A stretch of DNA of 22,582 bases from CAJJDF01 sp965655625. Lineage in GTDB: Bacteria; Bacteroidota; Bacteroidia; Flavobacteriales_D; CAJJDF01. The notes beneath the pieces are model-generated. The model saw nothing but the letters and a program-made list of their open reading frames with translations. It did no database searches and was not told the origin of the DNA. The position numbers and the translations under genes are program-made. Location of the stretch: positions 1 through 22,582 of the forward strand of contig CBFHHA010000040.1 in the NCBI GenBank assembly GCA_965655625.1. The letters are read 5' to 3'. Each line of letters opens with the position of its first letter. Positions within the stretch are counted from its first letter, which is position 1. This document shows positions 1-6,991 of this stretch, piece by piece.

Positions 1-85
1 TGATTGTGTCTAATCTCGCTTTTGTTTCTTCTACTTTTTGTTGCATTTCCTGCAACTTTTTCATCATTCCGTTTCCTCCAAACAT
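1..85 (-). CDS. YbaB/EbfC family nucleoid-associated protein (5' end only)
   Basis: Only the first 28 codons lie in the window; the gene runs off the left edge. The start ATG is at 85..83 on the minus strand. The peptide begins MFGGNGMMKKLQEMQQ and continues KVEETKARLDTI. This Gly/Met-rich start followed by an amphipathic K-L-x-E-x-Q-x-K-V-E-E-T helix is the usual N-terminus of YbaB/EbfC proteins, small dimeric DNA-binding proteins of about 100 residues. Family assignment rests on this short stretch, so it is good but not certain. fahA lies upstream on the same strand, 101 bp away, and the gap holds a dispersed palindromic repeat, so co-transcription is possible but unproven. Confidence 0.8.
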   Translation of the reverse strand, partial: MFGGNGMMKKLQEMQQKVEETKARLDTI

Positions 86-130
86 ATTTTTTAGTTCTTA
101 GTGATTAGTAAATAGTTCTGCCCCCTTGAA

Positions 131-165
131 CCCTGAGTTCGACCGACAGAGAGAGAATCGAAGGG
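131..165. repeat. 35-bp dispersed palindromic repeat, copy 1
   Basis: A 35-bp unit starting CCCTGAGTTCGA and ending TCGAAGGG. A second copy of exactly the same length lies at 14169-14203, matching at 31 of 35 positions by eye. The ends are imperfectly inverted (CCCT-gag-TTCGA against TCGAA-GGG). It sits between ybaB and fahA. It resembles short TCGA-centred palindromes that I recall being scattered between genes in many Bacteroidota genomes; that link is from memory, not a search. Confidence 0.7.
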
Positions 166-186
166 TGACTTAGCTTTTTAAGAAAT

Positions 187-1464
187 TTAGTTAGCCGGCA
201 AAACCTTAGCTTTCACTTCTCCAAATCCAATTCTCACTCCATCTTTTTCAGAATATCCTCTCATAATAACGGTATCGTTATCGTTTATAAATTTTCTTTC
301 AGTTCCGTCTTTCATCGGGATAGTTTTTGTTCCTTTCCAAGAAAGTTCAAGCATAGAGCCAAATTCACTTTCTTTGGGTCCAGAAATTGTACCAGACCCC
401 ATGCAATCTCCTGTTCTAATATTACATCCATTCACCGAATGATGCGCCAATTGCTGGTTCATGTTCCAATACATGTATTTATAGTTTGAGTTAGAAACAA
501 CAGTTTCTTCTGCTCCTTCTGGTTGAATTGCTACTTCCAAATTAATGTCCACGTGCTTATCTCCTGAGTATTCCAAATAAGGCAAAACCTTTGGTTCTTG
601 AACAGGCCCAGCAGTTCTAAATGGCTCCAAAGCATCTAAAGTTACTACCCAACTTGAAATGTGAGACGCAAAGTTTTTTCCTAAAAAAGGGCCAAGTGGA
701 ACGTATTCCCACCCTTGAATGTCTCTCGCGCTCCAATCGTTCAGCAAAGTCATTCCAAAAATATAGTCGTCTGCTTCTTCGGTAGAAATGGATTCGCCAA
801 GTGGTTTTCCTTCGTAGGTAAAAAAAGCAGTTTCCAATTCAAAATCCAATAAATTGCAGTTTCCAAAAACTGGTACCTCAGCAGTTGGCGGTTTTTTCTG
901 TCCTTTTGGTCTATGGAAATCCACTCCCGAAGGCACAATAGAACTCGCTCTTCCATGGTACCCAACCGGAATGTGTTTCCAGTTTGGAAGCAGCGCATTG
1001 TCTGGATCACGGAACAAACAGCCTACATTAAAAGCGTGTTGCTCACTTGAGTAGAAATCGGTGTAATCTCCTATATGCATAGGTAGTAACATTTCTACTT
1101 CGCTTTGTAAATGCAAAACCTGATTGGCGTGGTGTTCGTTCTTTTGTAATTCTTCGTTTTCGACATTCAATAAATCCGAAATTCTATTTCTCAACTCTCT
1201 TGTCCCCTGCTTTCCATGACGCATCATTGTATTCAAAACATTTGAGTCAAAATCTTCAATAGTAAATTGCAATCTTGTTAAATAACCCAATGAATGTAAA
1301 GCTTTTAAATCCAAAACTTTATCTCCAATTGCAACTCCTACTCTAGGTGAGTTCCCATTGTGTGCAAACACTCCAAAAGGAAGATTTTGAATAGGAAAAT
1401 CAGAATTAGCTGGGACTTCTACCCAAGATTTTAGTGCTGGATTGTTAGCTTTTATTTGAGTCAT
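187..1464 (-). CDS. fahA: Fumarylacetoacetase (fumarylacetoacetate hydrolase)
   Basis: Cytosolic enzyme that hydrolyses 4-fumarylacetoacetate to fumarate and acetoacetate, the last step of tyrosine/homogentisate degradation. At 425 residues it is close to the usual length of about 420. It aligns with mammalian FAH without gaps through the active site at a constant offset of 10: Asp136 (mouse Asp126), Glu209 and Glu211 (Glu199/201) and Asp243 (Asp233) are the metal ligands, and His143 (His133) is the catalytic base. The FAH signatures DFYSSEQHAFNVG, PVGYHGRASS and LLNDWSARDIQGWEYVPLGP are all present. The N-terminal FAH domain covers about residues 25-125 and the catalytic barrel about 130-420. 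The start ATG at 1464 follows an A-rich leader (AAAATAAAACAAATT) and no better upstream start is seen. No other tyrosine pathway gene lies in the window. A 76-bp palindromic element occupies the 5' flank. Confidence 0.97.
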   Translation of the reverse strand: MTQIKANNPALKSWVEVPANSDFPIQNLPFGVFAHNGNSPRVGVAIGDKVLDLKALHSLGYLTRLQFTIEDFDSNVLNTMMRHGKQGTRELRNRISDLLNVENEELQKNEHHANQVLHLQSEVEMLLPMHIGDYTDFYSSEQHAFNVGCLFRDPDNALLPNWKHIPVGYHGRASSIVPSGVDFHRPKGQKKPPTAEVPVFGNCNLLDFELETAFFTYEGKPLGESISTEEADDYIFGMTLLNDWSARDIQGWEYVPLGPFLGKNFASHISSWVVTLDALEPFRTAGPVQEPKVLPYLEYSGDKHVDINLEVAIQPEGAEETVVSNSNYKYMYWNMNQQLAHHSVNGCNIRTGDCMGSGTISGPKESEFGSMLELSWKGTKTIPMKDGTERKFINDNDTVIMRGYSEKDGVRIGFGEVKAKVLPAN

Positions 1465-1484
1465 AATTTGTTTTATTTTTCATT

Positions 1485-1560
1485 TGTCATTCCCTTGAAA
1501 AAGGCAATCTACACGAGAATCTTTCAAAGCTAGAAGATTCCCGCTTTCGCGAGAATGACA
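1485..1560. repeat. MITE-like palindromic element
   Basis: A 76-bp element bounded by inverted ends TGTCATTC (1485-1492) and GAATGACA (1553-1560). Internally it has GAGAATCTTTC and AGATTCCCGCTTTCGCGAGAATG, so the two halves pair imperfectly. The TCATTCCCGCGAAAGCGGGAAT-type core is a widespread bacterial intergenic palindrome in my recollection. It lies between fahA and the Fic remnant and carries no gene. If transcribed with fahA it would fold in the leader. Confidence 0.6.
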
Positions 1561-1562
1561 AT

Positions 1563-1583
1563 AAAAAGGAGTATTTCCTTTTT
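1563..1583 (-). terminator. Hairpin after the Fic remnant
   Basis: An 8-bp inverted repeat, AAAAAGGA and TCCTTTTT around a 5-nt loop. On the minus strand it ends in a short T run. It lies about 48 nt downstream of the stop of the Fic fragment, so it may once have ended that gene. The stem is mostly A-T, so it is weak. Confidence 0.4.
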
Positions 1584-1597
1584 AATTATTTATAAGG

Positions 1598-1628
1598 TAA
1601 AAATACAAAACTGTTAAGAGGTTTGAAA
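1598..1628 (-). promoter_or_regulatory. Possible fahA promoter
   Basis: On the minus strand TATTTTTA (1605-1598) resembles the Bacteroidota -7 box TAnnTTTG. A TTTC (1628-1625), one base from the -33 TTTG, lies 19 nt upstream of it. Transcription would begin near 1590 and cross the hairpin and the palindromic element before the fahA start at 1464. Both boxes are off consensus. Confidence 0.25.
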
Positions 1629-1630
1629 GT

Positions 1631-2164
1631 TTAGACCCCTATTTTCCAAATTCCTTTTTCCATAAATGCAGGAATAGTTTGTCGGTTTGCTTTATTCAGC
1701 AAATTGGAGTGAGATATTTTCTCCTTTTTGGAGTATTCACTTAAAGAAATTATTTTTTTTCCTTCCAAATAGGCAAGTCTTTTATGGTAACTTTGGCATA
1801 AAGCTTTTCCAATAATATCTTCCATTATTTTAGTCGAACCATTATTATCAAACTCTTGAAATGCTTCATAATATTCTTTTCTATTGATAAATTTTATATT
1901 GATAGGCACATAGTTTTCTCGCAACAAAGCATAGTTTATGATTACTCTTCCAATCCTTCCGTTCCCACCTAGAAAAGGATAAACTTGCTCAAAGGTCAAA
2001 TGTAATTTAGCCACTCTTTCCACTATATTTTTAGCATCACTTACTTGGTATTCTACCAGCATTTCTTTCAAAAGGTCTAGCACAAATTTTGGATCTGGAG
2101 CAATGTGATTTCCAACTCTTACCCACTCATCTTTCTTTATGAGCTGGAATTTTACCAAAGTCAA
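1631..2164 (-). pseudogene. Fic-domain protein, N-terminally truncated, catalytic motif altered
   Basis: The 177 residues match the C-terminal half of a Fic (AMPylase-type) protein: ...VRVGNHIAPDPKFV, then HLTFEQVYPFLGGNGRIGR, then NIKFINRKEYYEAF, then a C-terminal helical/winged-helix tail ending TIPAFMEKGIWKIGV. The active Fic core is HPFxxGNGRxxR. Here the catalytic His is Tyr62 (TAT at 1981-1979; CAT would be His) and the following acidic residue is Gly66 (GGT for GAT), while Asn68, Arg70 and Arg73 remain. Each change is one transition. The only available start is TTG at 2164, just after an in-frame TAG. The N-terminal helices and the (S/T)xxxE(G/N)-type inhibitory region found in full-length Fic proteins (about 300-370 residues) are missing. 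Most likely a dead remnant. A short non-catalytic Fic protein is the less likely alternative. Confidence 0.75.
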
Positions 2165-2281
2165 AAATATTTGTATCTAATTGAAGAATTGTACTGTCAA
2201 TATTTAATGAGTCTTCATTTCCGACCTGAGAAAGTATTATTGAATGAAAAAATAATGCGGTTAAAAAAAGATAAATTTCAT
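2127..2281 (-). pseudogene. Broken start of a secreted protein (DUF1573-like?)
   Basis: On the minus strand an ATG at 2281 opens MKFIFF and stops after seven T's. If one base is added to that homopolymer (2263-2269), the frame continues as a clean signal peptide (hydrophobic to about residue 18, then SQ), followed by VGNEDSLNIDSTILQLD and TNIFDFGKIPAHKER, then TGA at 2129-2127. The FDFGKIP stretch resembles the start of DUF1573 domains, whose typical form is xxFDFGxIxxG; this is a weak match. The tail overlaps the 5' end of the Fic fragment in another frame, so two gene fragments are joined here. No intact copy of either is present. Confidence 0.4.
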
Positions 2282-2376
2282 AGTTACAAAAATTAAGCTT
2301 ATTCAAAATAATTTAAACCGAATCAAATAAGAGAAATTTTAACAATCTATTCATCTCATTAACTATACCCTAACAA

Positions 2377-2406
2377 AAAAGCCACCTACTTTAGTAAATG
2401 GCTTTT
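2377..2406 (-). terminator. Terminator downstream of pdhB
   Basis: Inverted repeat AAAAGCCA ... TGGCTTTT with an inner TACT/AGTA pairing across a 2x2 internal loop. Read on the minus strand it ends in TTTTTTG, as expected for a rho-independent terminator 57 nt after the pdhB stop. The symmetric A/T flanks mean it could also work in the other direction. Confidence 0.65.
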
Positions 2407-2422
2407 AATCAATCTTTTATTT

Positions 2423-2463
2423 GTCAGTTTGAGTGTCCCGATTGGTCGGGATTTATCGAAAAC
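2423..2463. repeat. Intergenic palindromic repeat abutting the pdhB stop codon
   Basis: Core hairpin CCCGATTGGTCGGG (2437-2450), flanked by GTCAGTTTGAG on the left and TATCGAAAAC on the right, which are themselves imperfectly inverted (AGTTT-GAG against TCGAAAACT). The right edge supplies the last base of the pdhB TAG stop (2465-2463). It resembles the short CCCGAT..ATCGGG repeats that I recall from flavobacterial intergenic DNA. Only one copy is in the window, so repeat status is from memory. Confidence 0.45.
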
Positions 2464-3443
2464 TAATTCACATACAACACTGCTTTCACTGCGTCAATCA
2501 CTCTTTTTGGGTTTGGAAGAGCCTCTTCAATTAAAGTTGGTGAAAATGCGAATGGAGTATCAGCTTGCGTTACTCTCATTACGGGAGCATCCAAATAATC
2601 AAACCCATACCTCTGAACATAATAAGCGATCTCAGAGGAGATAGAGGCCATTGGCCAGCTTTCTTCCAATACAACCAATCTGTTGGTTTTTTTCACTGAT
2701 TTCATTACAGTATCCCAATCCAATGGACGAATTGTTCTTAAATCGATTACCTCACATGAAATCCCTTCTTTAGCTAATTCATCTGCGGCTACATAAGCTT
2801 CTTTGATTATTTTTCCGAAAGATACGATCGTCACATCATCACCTTTTCTTTTTACATCTGCCAATCCAATTGGGATGATGTATTCACCTTCTGGAATTTC
2901 TCCTTTATCTCCGTACATTTTTTCCGACTCCATAATAAGTACCGGATCGTTATCTCTGATAGCTGCTTTCAATAATCCTTTGGCATCATAAGGATTTGAT
3001 GGTGTAATTACTTTCAAACCAGGGACGTGAGCGTACATCGATTCAAAACTTTGAGAATGTGTTGCAGCAAGCTGTCCAGCCGTTCCGTTTCCACCTCTAA
3101 ACACAATAGGAACATTGATTTGACCCCCACTCATTTGCAACATTTTGGCCGCACTGTTTATAATTTGGTCAGCGGCAAGAATAGCAAAATTCCAGGTCAT
3201 AAACTCCACTATGGGCCTCAAACCATTCATGGCAGCACCAACAGCAATTCCCGCAAATCCAAGTTCGGCAATAGGCGTATCTATTACCCTATCTGGACCA
3301 AACTCGTCCAGCATTCCCTGACTAACTTTGTAAGCCCCGTTATATTCTGCTACCTCTTCACCTAGCAAGAAAACACTTTTGTCTCTTCTCATTTCCTCGT
3401 TCATTGCTTCACGAAGCGCTTCTCTAAATTGAACTGTTTTCAT
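2463..3443 (-). CDS. pdhB: Pyruvate dehydrogenase E1 component, beta subunit
   Basis: Beta subunit of the thiamine-diphosphate E1 enzyme, which decarboxylates pyruvate and hands the acetyl group to E2 lipoate in the cytosolic pyruvate dehydrogenase complex. At 326 residues it is full length. The N-terminal Pyr domain (about 1-180) has LLGEEVAEYNGAYKVSQG, where Glu29/Glu30 correspond to the glutamate that activates the TPP aminopyrimidine. It also has DTPIAELGFAGIAVGAAMNG, FMTWNFA, and ATHSQSFES with the conserved His129. The C-terminal transketolase_C domain (about 200-320) has EVIDLRTIRPLDWDT and VVLEESWP. E1 alpha and E2 are not adjacent; in Bacteroidota the subunits are often dispersed. 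A branched-chain 2-oxoacid E1 beta is an alternative that sequence alone cannot fully exclude, but the GEEV..YNGAYKVSQG and ATHSQS motifs fit PdhB. The gene is divergent from etfB and appears monocistronic. Confidence 0.93.
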   Translation of the reverse strand: MKTVQFREALREAMNEEMRRDKSVFLLGEEVAEYNGAYKVSQGMLDEFGPDRVIDTPIAELGFAGIAVGAAMNGLRPIVEFMTWNFAILAADQIINSAAKMLQMSGGQINVPIVFRGGNGTAGQLAATHSQSFESMYAHVPGLKVITPSNPYDAKGLLKAAIRDNDPVLIMESEKMYGDKGEIPEGEYIIPIGLADVKRKGDDVTIVSFGKIIKEAYVAADELAKEGISCEVIDLRTIRPLDWDTVMKSVKKTNRLVVLEESWPMASISSEIAYYVQRYGFDYLDAPVMRVTQADTPFAFSPTLIEEALPNPKRVIDAVKAVLYVN

Positions 3444-3477
3444 CTATTTAGTTTATGGAGTATTGTAAAAATGATTT

Positions 3478-3485
3478 CAAAGATA
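3478..3485 (-). promoter_or_regulatory. Candidate pdhB -7 box
   Basis: TATCTTTG on the minus strand exactly fits TAnnTTTG and lies 35 nt upstream of the pdhB ATG. I find no clear TTTG about 19 nt further upstream, so only the -7 element is supported. Confidence 0.4.
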
Positions 3486-3611
3486 GGAATACTATTTTTT
3501 ATTTGTCTCATGTTTTTAGCGTTTTTTAAGATTAAAAAAATCCAACTGAAATATTCCGAATTTCGACTTTTATTATGCATGCATACTATGTCTTTTTATT
3601 TAATTTATTCT

Positions 3612-3619
3612 TAAATTTG
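3612..3619 (+). promoter_or_regulatory. Candidate etfBA -7 box
   Basis: TAAATTTG fits TAnnTTTG and lies 34 nt upstream of the etfB ATG. No good -33 TTTG is seen at the right distance. Together with the minus-strand box at 3478-3485 it would make 3444-3653 a divergent promoter region for pdhB and etfBA. Confidence 0.4.
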
Positions 3620-3653
3620 AACCAGAAATAATAATAATCTTAACTAGATCCTT

Positions 3654-4394
3654 ATGAAAATACTAGTTTGCATAAGCAAAGCACCGGATACAACCTCGAA
3701 AATCGGGTTTACGGATAACGATACAAAATTTGATAAAGCTGGAGTTCAGTACATCATTAATCCTTATGATGAGTGGTACGCTCTTGTAAGAGGAATAGAG
3801 TTAAAAGAAGCAAATGGCGGTTCTGTTACCACGGTAACTGTGGGGACTGCAGCTGATGAACCAACAATTAGGAAAGCACTTGCCATTGGAGCAGATGCGG
3901 CTGTGCGAATAGACGCAGAAGCAACTGACGCTTATTTTGTGGCAAAACAAATTGCCGAATATGCCAAGAATGAGGCCTTTGACTTGGTATTATTAGGTAA
4001 AGAAACGATTGAATACAACGGTGCCCAAGTTGGAGGAATGGTAGCAGAAATGTTAGACCTGCCTTTCGTTTCTTTGGCCACAAAGCTTGATGTAAACGAA
4101 TCCACTTGCTCTATTGCAAGAGATGCTAAGGGCGGTGACGAAATGTTAGAAGGAAAACTTCCATTGGTGATTTCTGCTGCAAAAGGAATGGCAGAACAGC
4201 GAATTCCCAACATGAGAGGGATTATGGCTGCCAGATCTAAACCTTTAGCGGTTGTAGCGCCAGTTGCAGTTGAGGCAATGACAAGCACGGTAAATTATGA
4301 AATGCCACCAGCAAAGTCTGGAGTAAAAATGATTGACCCAAACAACATGGACGAATTAGTAGCATTATTACATAACGAAGCAAAAGTAATTTAA
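3654..4394 (+). CDS. etfB: Electron transfer flavoprotein, beta subunit
   Basis: Small subunit of the heterodimeric ETF. It receives electrons from acyl-CoA and other dehydrogenases and, with EtfA, passes them to ETF:quinone oxidoreductase. In this family the beta subunit binds AMP and contacts the dehydrogenase. The length of 246 residues is typical. The N-terminus MKILVCISKAPDTTSKIGF fits the family, as do NPYDEWYALVRGIELKE, VTVGTAADEPTIRKALAIGAD and LLGKETIEYNGAQVGGMVAEMLDLPFVS. SAAKGMAEQRIPNMRGIMAARSKPL covers the EtfB signature and recognition-loop region. The ATG at 3654 is the first in-frame start that begins this conserved N-terminus. etfA starts 4 nt after the stop, so the two are one translation-coupled operon. 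Confidence 0.97.
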   Translation: MKILVCISKAPDTTSKIGFTDNDTKFDKAGVQYIINPYDEWYALVRGIELKEANGGSVTTVTVGTAADEPTIRKALAIGADAAVRIDAEATDAYFVAKQIAEYAKNEAFDLVLLGKETIEYNGAQVGGMVAEMLDLPFVSLATKLDVNESTCSIARDAKGGDEMLEGKLPLVISAAKGMAEQRIPNMRGIMAARSKPLAVVAPVAVEAMTSTVNYEMPPAKSGVKMIDPNNMDELVALLHNEAKVI

Positions 4395-4398
4395 GAAT

Positions 4399-5343
4399 AT
4401 GTCAGTATTAGTATATATAGATTCAATAAATGGTGTTGCAAAAAACGCCAAAGAAGCAGTGTTTTACGGAAGTAAAATTGCCGCAGAACATGGAACAGAA
4501 ACAATCGTAGTAACAGCAGGAAACTCTGATAACGATACGTTAAGTGCCTTAGGACAATTTGGTGCCAAAAAAGTTATTTCTTTCAAAGGCGCAGATTTGG
4601 ACAATCAGCAATTAACTAAATTGGTTACAGAAACTGCCAAAGAAAACGGATCTAATGTTGTTGTGTTTTCTCAAGATTTAAATGGAAAAGCAATTGCACC
4701 GAGAGTCGCAGTGCGACTTGAAGCAGGAATTGTGTCAGGAGCTATTGCTTTACCGTCAAATGATTTTGTTGTAAAAGTAAATGCGTTTTCAGGAAAGGCA
4801 TTTAGCAATGTAAAAATCAACTCGGCAAACAAAGTGATTTCGGTTTTACCAAACTCTTTACAGCCTGTTACTGGCGAAGGAACAGCAGAAGTTGTTGACA
4901 GCAGCGCAGATTTAGGAGATTCTAAAATTGTGGTAAAAAGCAAAGTTGAGCAGTCGGGAGATATTGCGTTACCGGAAGCAGAATTAGTAGTATCGGCAGG
5001 GAGAGGACTTAAAGGACCAGAAAACTGGGGAATTGTTGAGGAGTTGGCTAAGGCATTGGGTGCAGCAACAGCCTGTTCTCGTCCAGTTTCCGACTCCGAT
5101 TGGAGACCTCACCATGAACATGTGGGACAAACGGGTGTAGCCATTAGACCAAACTTATACATTGCAGCAGGAATTTCTGGAGCAATACAGCACCTAGCCG
5201 GAGTAAATGGAAGTAAAGTGATTGTTGTAATCAATACTGATCCTGAAGCTCCTTTCTTCAAAGCAGCCGACTACGGAATCGTGGGTGATGCTTTTGAAGT
5301 ATTACCAAGATTAACAGAAGCTGTGAAAGCGGCTAACCTATGA
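4399..5343 (+). CDS. etfA: Electron transfer flavoprotein, alpha subunit
   Basis: Large ETF subunit, which binds the redox-active FAD. At 314 residues it is a normal length. The N-terminal alpha/beta domain (about 1-190) is followed by the FAD domain, which carries ELVVSAGRGLKGPENW, then SRPVSDSDWRPHHEHVGQTG, RPNLYIAAGISGAIQHLAG, KVIVVINTDPEAPFFKAADYGIVGD and a C-terminal LPRLTEAVKA. These are the family's FAD-contact motifs, including the Ser/Arg of SRP and the HVGQTG loop. It follows etfB after 4 nt and ends in a strong terminator, so etfBA is a two-gene unit. The acyl-CoA dehydrogenase or ETF-QO partners are not in the window. As I recall, etfBA next to pdhB and a BFN nuclease gene is a common order in Flavobacteriia. 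Confidence 0.97.
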   Translation: MSVLVYIDSINGVAKNAKEAVFYGSKIAAEHGTETIVVTAGNSDNDTLSALGQFGAKKVISFKGADLDNQQLTKLVTETAKENGSNVVVFSQDLNGKAIAPRVAVRLEAGIVSGAIALPSNDFVVKVNAFSGKAFSNVKINSANKVISVLPNSLQPVTGEGTAEVVDSSADLGDSKIVVKSKVEQSGDIALPEAELVVSAGRGLKGPENWGIVEELAKALGAATACSRPVSDSDWRPHHEHVGQTGVAIRPNLYIAAGISGAIQHLAGVNGSKVIVVINTDPEAPFFKAADYGIVGDAFEVLPRLTEAVKAANL

Positions 5344-5382
5344 TTTGTAAATAAATTCCTGAACAAGTCTCAGGGTTAAACT

Positions 5383-5418
5383 AAAAAGCATTATTCTCTC
5401 CGAATTGTGCTTTTTTTT
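5383..5418 (+). terminator. Terminator after etfA, probably bidirectional
   Basis: AAAAAGCA and TGCTTTTT pair, with an inner ATTC/GAAT pairing around a TCTCC loop, followed by eight T's. It lies 40 nt after the etfA stop. The same hairpin with a five-T tail serves the convergent PH-domain operon, which ends at 5483 on the minus strand. Confidence 0.85.
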
Positions 5419-5482
5419 GTGGAAACAATTTTACTTATTTATGAAAATTCGGTTGCTGAAAACTTCAAGTTTATTCGTTTTT

Positions 5483-6991
5483 TTAGATCCAATCACGAGT
5501 TGAGTTTTCTACTTTGGTCAAAATTTTCTCTTGAATCTTCAAGGCATCTGACTGAAACAGGCAAGGCAATACAACTACTCCGGAGGCTGTTTGAATTTTT
5601 ATGGTAGCAACTCCCCTTCTTTTTTGAATTATTGATTGAACCAGTTTTATATTCTGAGTTTTGTAATACTCTAATCCCGTTGTGATGGTGGTAATTTTCC
5701 CATCACCTACCACCAACTTTTCTCCTTTAAACTCAAAATAGGTTTTGTTCTTTTTCAAATAAACAAGATAAAGAGACGAGGGAATCAACAAAACATTAAT
5801 CAAAAAGAATTCTAAGAGGGTAGATGAATTGAAAAAAAACAAAACATTAACCACTATCAAAAACAAAAACGTCCGTACAAACATCCTATACATAAAATAG
5901 GGCGCTGGGTTAAAACGTTCTTTCACATCAGCTCCTTCCGTTTTATAGAACAGCTCCATTAATTCTAAAGCAAATTGAGCTTTTACACCAACCAATTCCA
6001 CCAGTTTTTTTTGTTTCATTTTGGCGCTTCCCGCTTGATTAATTTTCACTGTTTCAATTCCCATTGCTCTCTTTATCGGGTTGGTAACCTGAATGATGGT
6101 TTGAATTTTTTTTATTTTCAACACATCTTCTCTCTTGGTCAATAATCCCTCACTCACTTCGATTCCCTCATCTTGGTACCTCACTTTTTGATCAAAGTGA
6201 CGCAATACAACTCGCAAAAATGACACCACCACAGAGATGACAACTCCAACCACCAATAAAACTGAAAGTCCTAGTAGGCTACTCACAATTTCTTCTTTGT
6301 TGAGCACTACATACTGAATCATTTCATCAGCAAAGTTCCAATCCTCTACTATATCTGCTAACTGATAACCAAACGAAAAAGTAATCGCCAAAATCCAGAA
6401 GAAACTCCTCAAATGATTTTCGGAAAAACTAACTTTCAGTAAATCTAAAAATGATAACGCATACACCACCCTTCTCTTTTCCGACTGAAAAACAGGGTTT
6501 TCTACTCCTTCATTTTCAGATTTTTTAACCAATGTCGTTTTTTGGAGCTCAGATTTCAAAGCTTTAGCTACTGCTTTGGTTACCGCCTTGATAGAAACCT
6601 CTACCTCCTTAGCTCCAGCAGTTTGAATTTCAACCTGAGTAACTCCCACTAGTTGATGAAGAATATTTTGTTTGAAATTAACAGATTGAATTCTCTCGAT
6701 AGGAATGGCGGTTTTGTTTTTAAAAATCAAACCTTTATTCAAAATAAACTGATCTCCTTCTATTTTAAACTTAAAAAATAAAAATTGAACAATTGCAACT
6801 AGAAGAAGAAGAACAATTAACACACCAGAGATATTGAGGATATAGAAACCCTTATTCTCAATAGAATCTGAAAAAAAAATAGGAATAAACACCCAAAAAG
6901 ATTTTACTAATTTATACAAAAGCACTCCATAATTGATGACAATACCCAGAGGAGATTGCCTACTAAATTTGGAAAAAGGACTACTGCTCAT
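5483..6991 (-). CDS. Membrane protein with three bacterial PH domains (YdbT-like)
   Basis: At 502 residues it is close to B. subtilis YdbT (about 493). Two membrane helices (about 15-40 and 48-73) precede a first bPH2 domain (about 74-150) with GLIFKNKTAIPIERIQSVNFKQNILHQLVGVTQVEIQTAG. Two more helices (about 193-212 and 237-260) precede a second (about 268-345) with GLLTKREDVLKIKKIQTI and MGIETVKINQAGSA. A last hydrophobic block (about 372-410) precedes a third (about 415-495). The repeated pattern is G-L-(I/L)-x-K-x-x-x-x-I-x-x-x-(R/K)-I-Q. Location: cytoplasmic membrane. Function is not established for this group. The B. subtilis pair belongs to the sigma-W envelope stress regulon and has been linked to resistance against antimicrobial peptides; whether that applies here is inference. 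The start codon overlaps the upstream ydbS-like gene by 11 bp. Confidence 0.85.
   Translation of the reverse strand: MSSSPFSKFSRQSPLGIVINYGVLLYKLVKSFWVFIPIFFSDSIENKGFYILNISGVLIVLLLLVAIVQFLFFKFKIEGDQFILNKGLIFKNKTAIPIERIQSVNFKQNILHQLVGVTQVEIQTAGAKEVEVSIKAVTKAVAKALKSELQKTTLVKKSENEGVENPVFQSEKRRVVYALSFLDLLKVSFSENHLRSFFWILAITFSFGYQLADIVEDWNFADEMIQYVVLNKEEIVSSLLGLSVLLVVGVVISVVVSFLRVVLRHFDQKVRYQDEGIEVSEGLLTKREDVLKIKKIQTIIQVTNPIKRAMGIETVKINQAGSAKMKQKKLVELVGVKAQFALELMELFYKTEGADVKERFNPAPYFMYRMFVRTFLFLIVVNVLFFFNSSTLLEFFLINVLLIPSSLYLVYLKKNKTYFEFKGEKLVVGDGKITTITTGLEYYKTQNIKLVQSIIQKRRGVATIKIQTASGVVVLPCLFQSDALKIQEKILTKVENSTRDWI

Noticed and set aside
2105..2296. Plus-strand 63-codon frame, as an antitoxin partner for Fic
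   Set aside because: It is antisense to the two gene fragments, has no Fic-antitoxin motif, and composition explains it.
3429..3614. Plus-strand 61-codon frame with a hydrophobic stretch, as a small membrane protein
   Set aside because: It starts inside pdhB, covers the divergent promoter region, and its hydrophobicity follows from T-rich DNA. No supporting leader or family match.
2463..5343. pdhB and etfBA as one regulated unit
   Set aside because: They are divergent with separate candidate promoters; nothing shows shared control beyond a common intergenic region.
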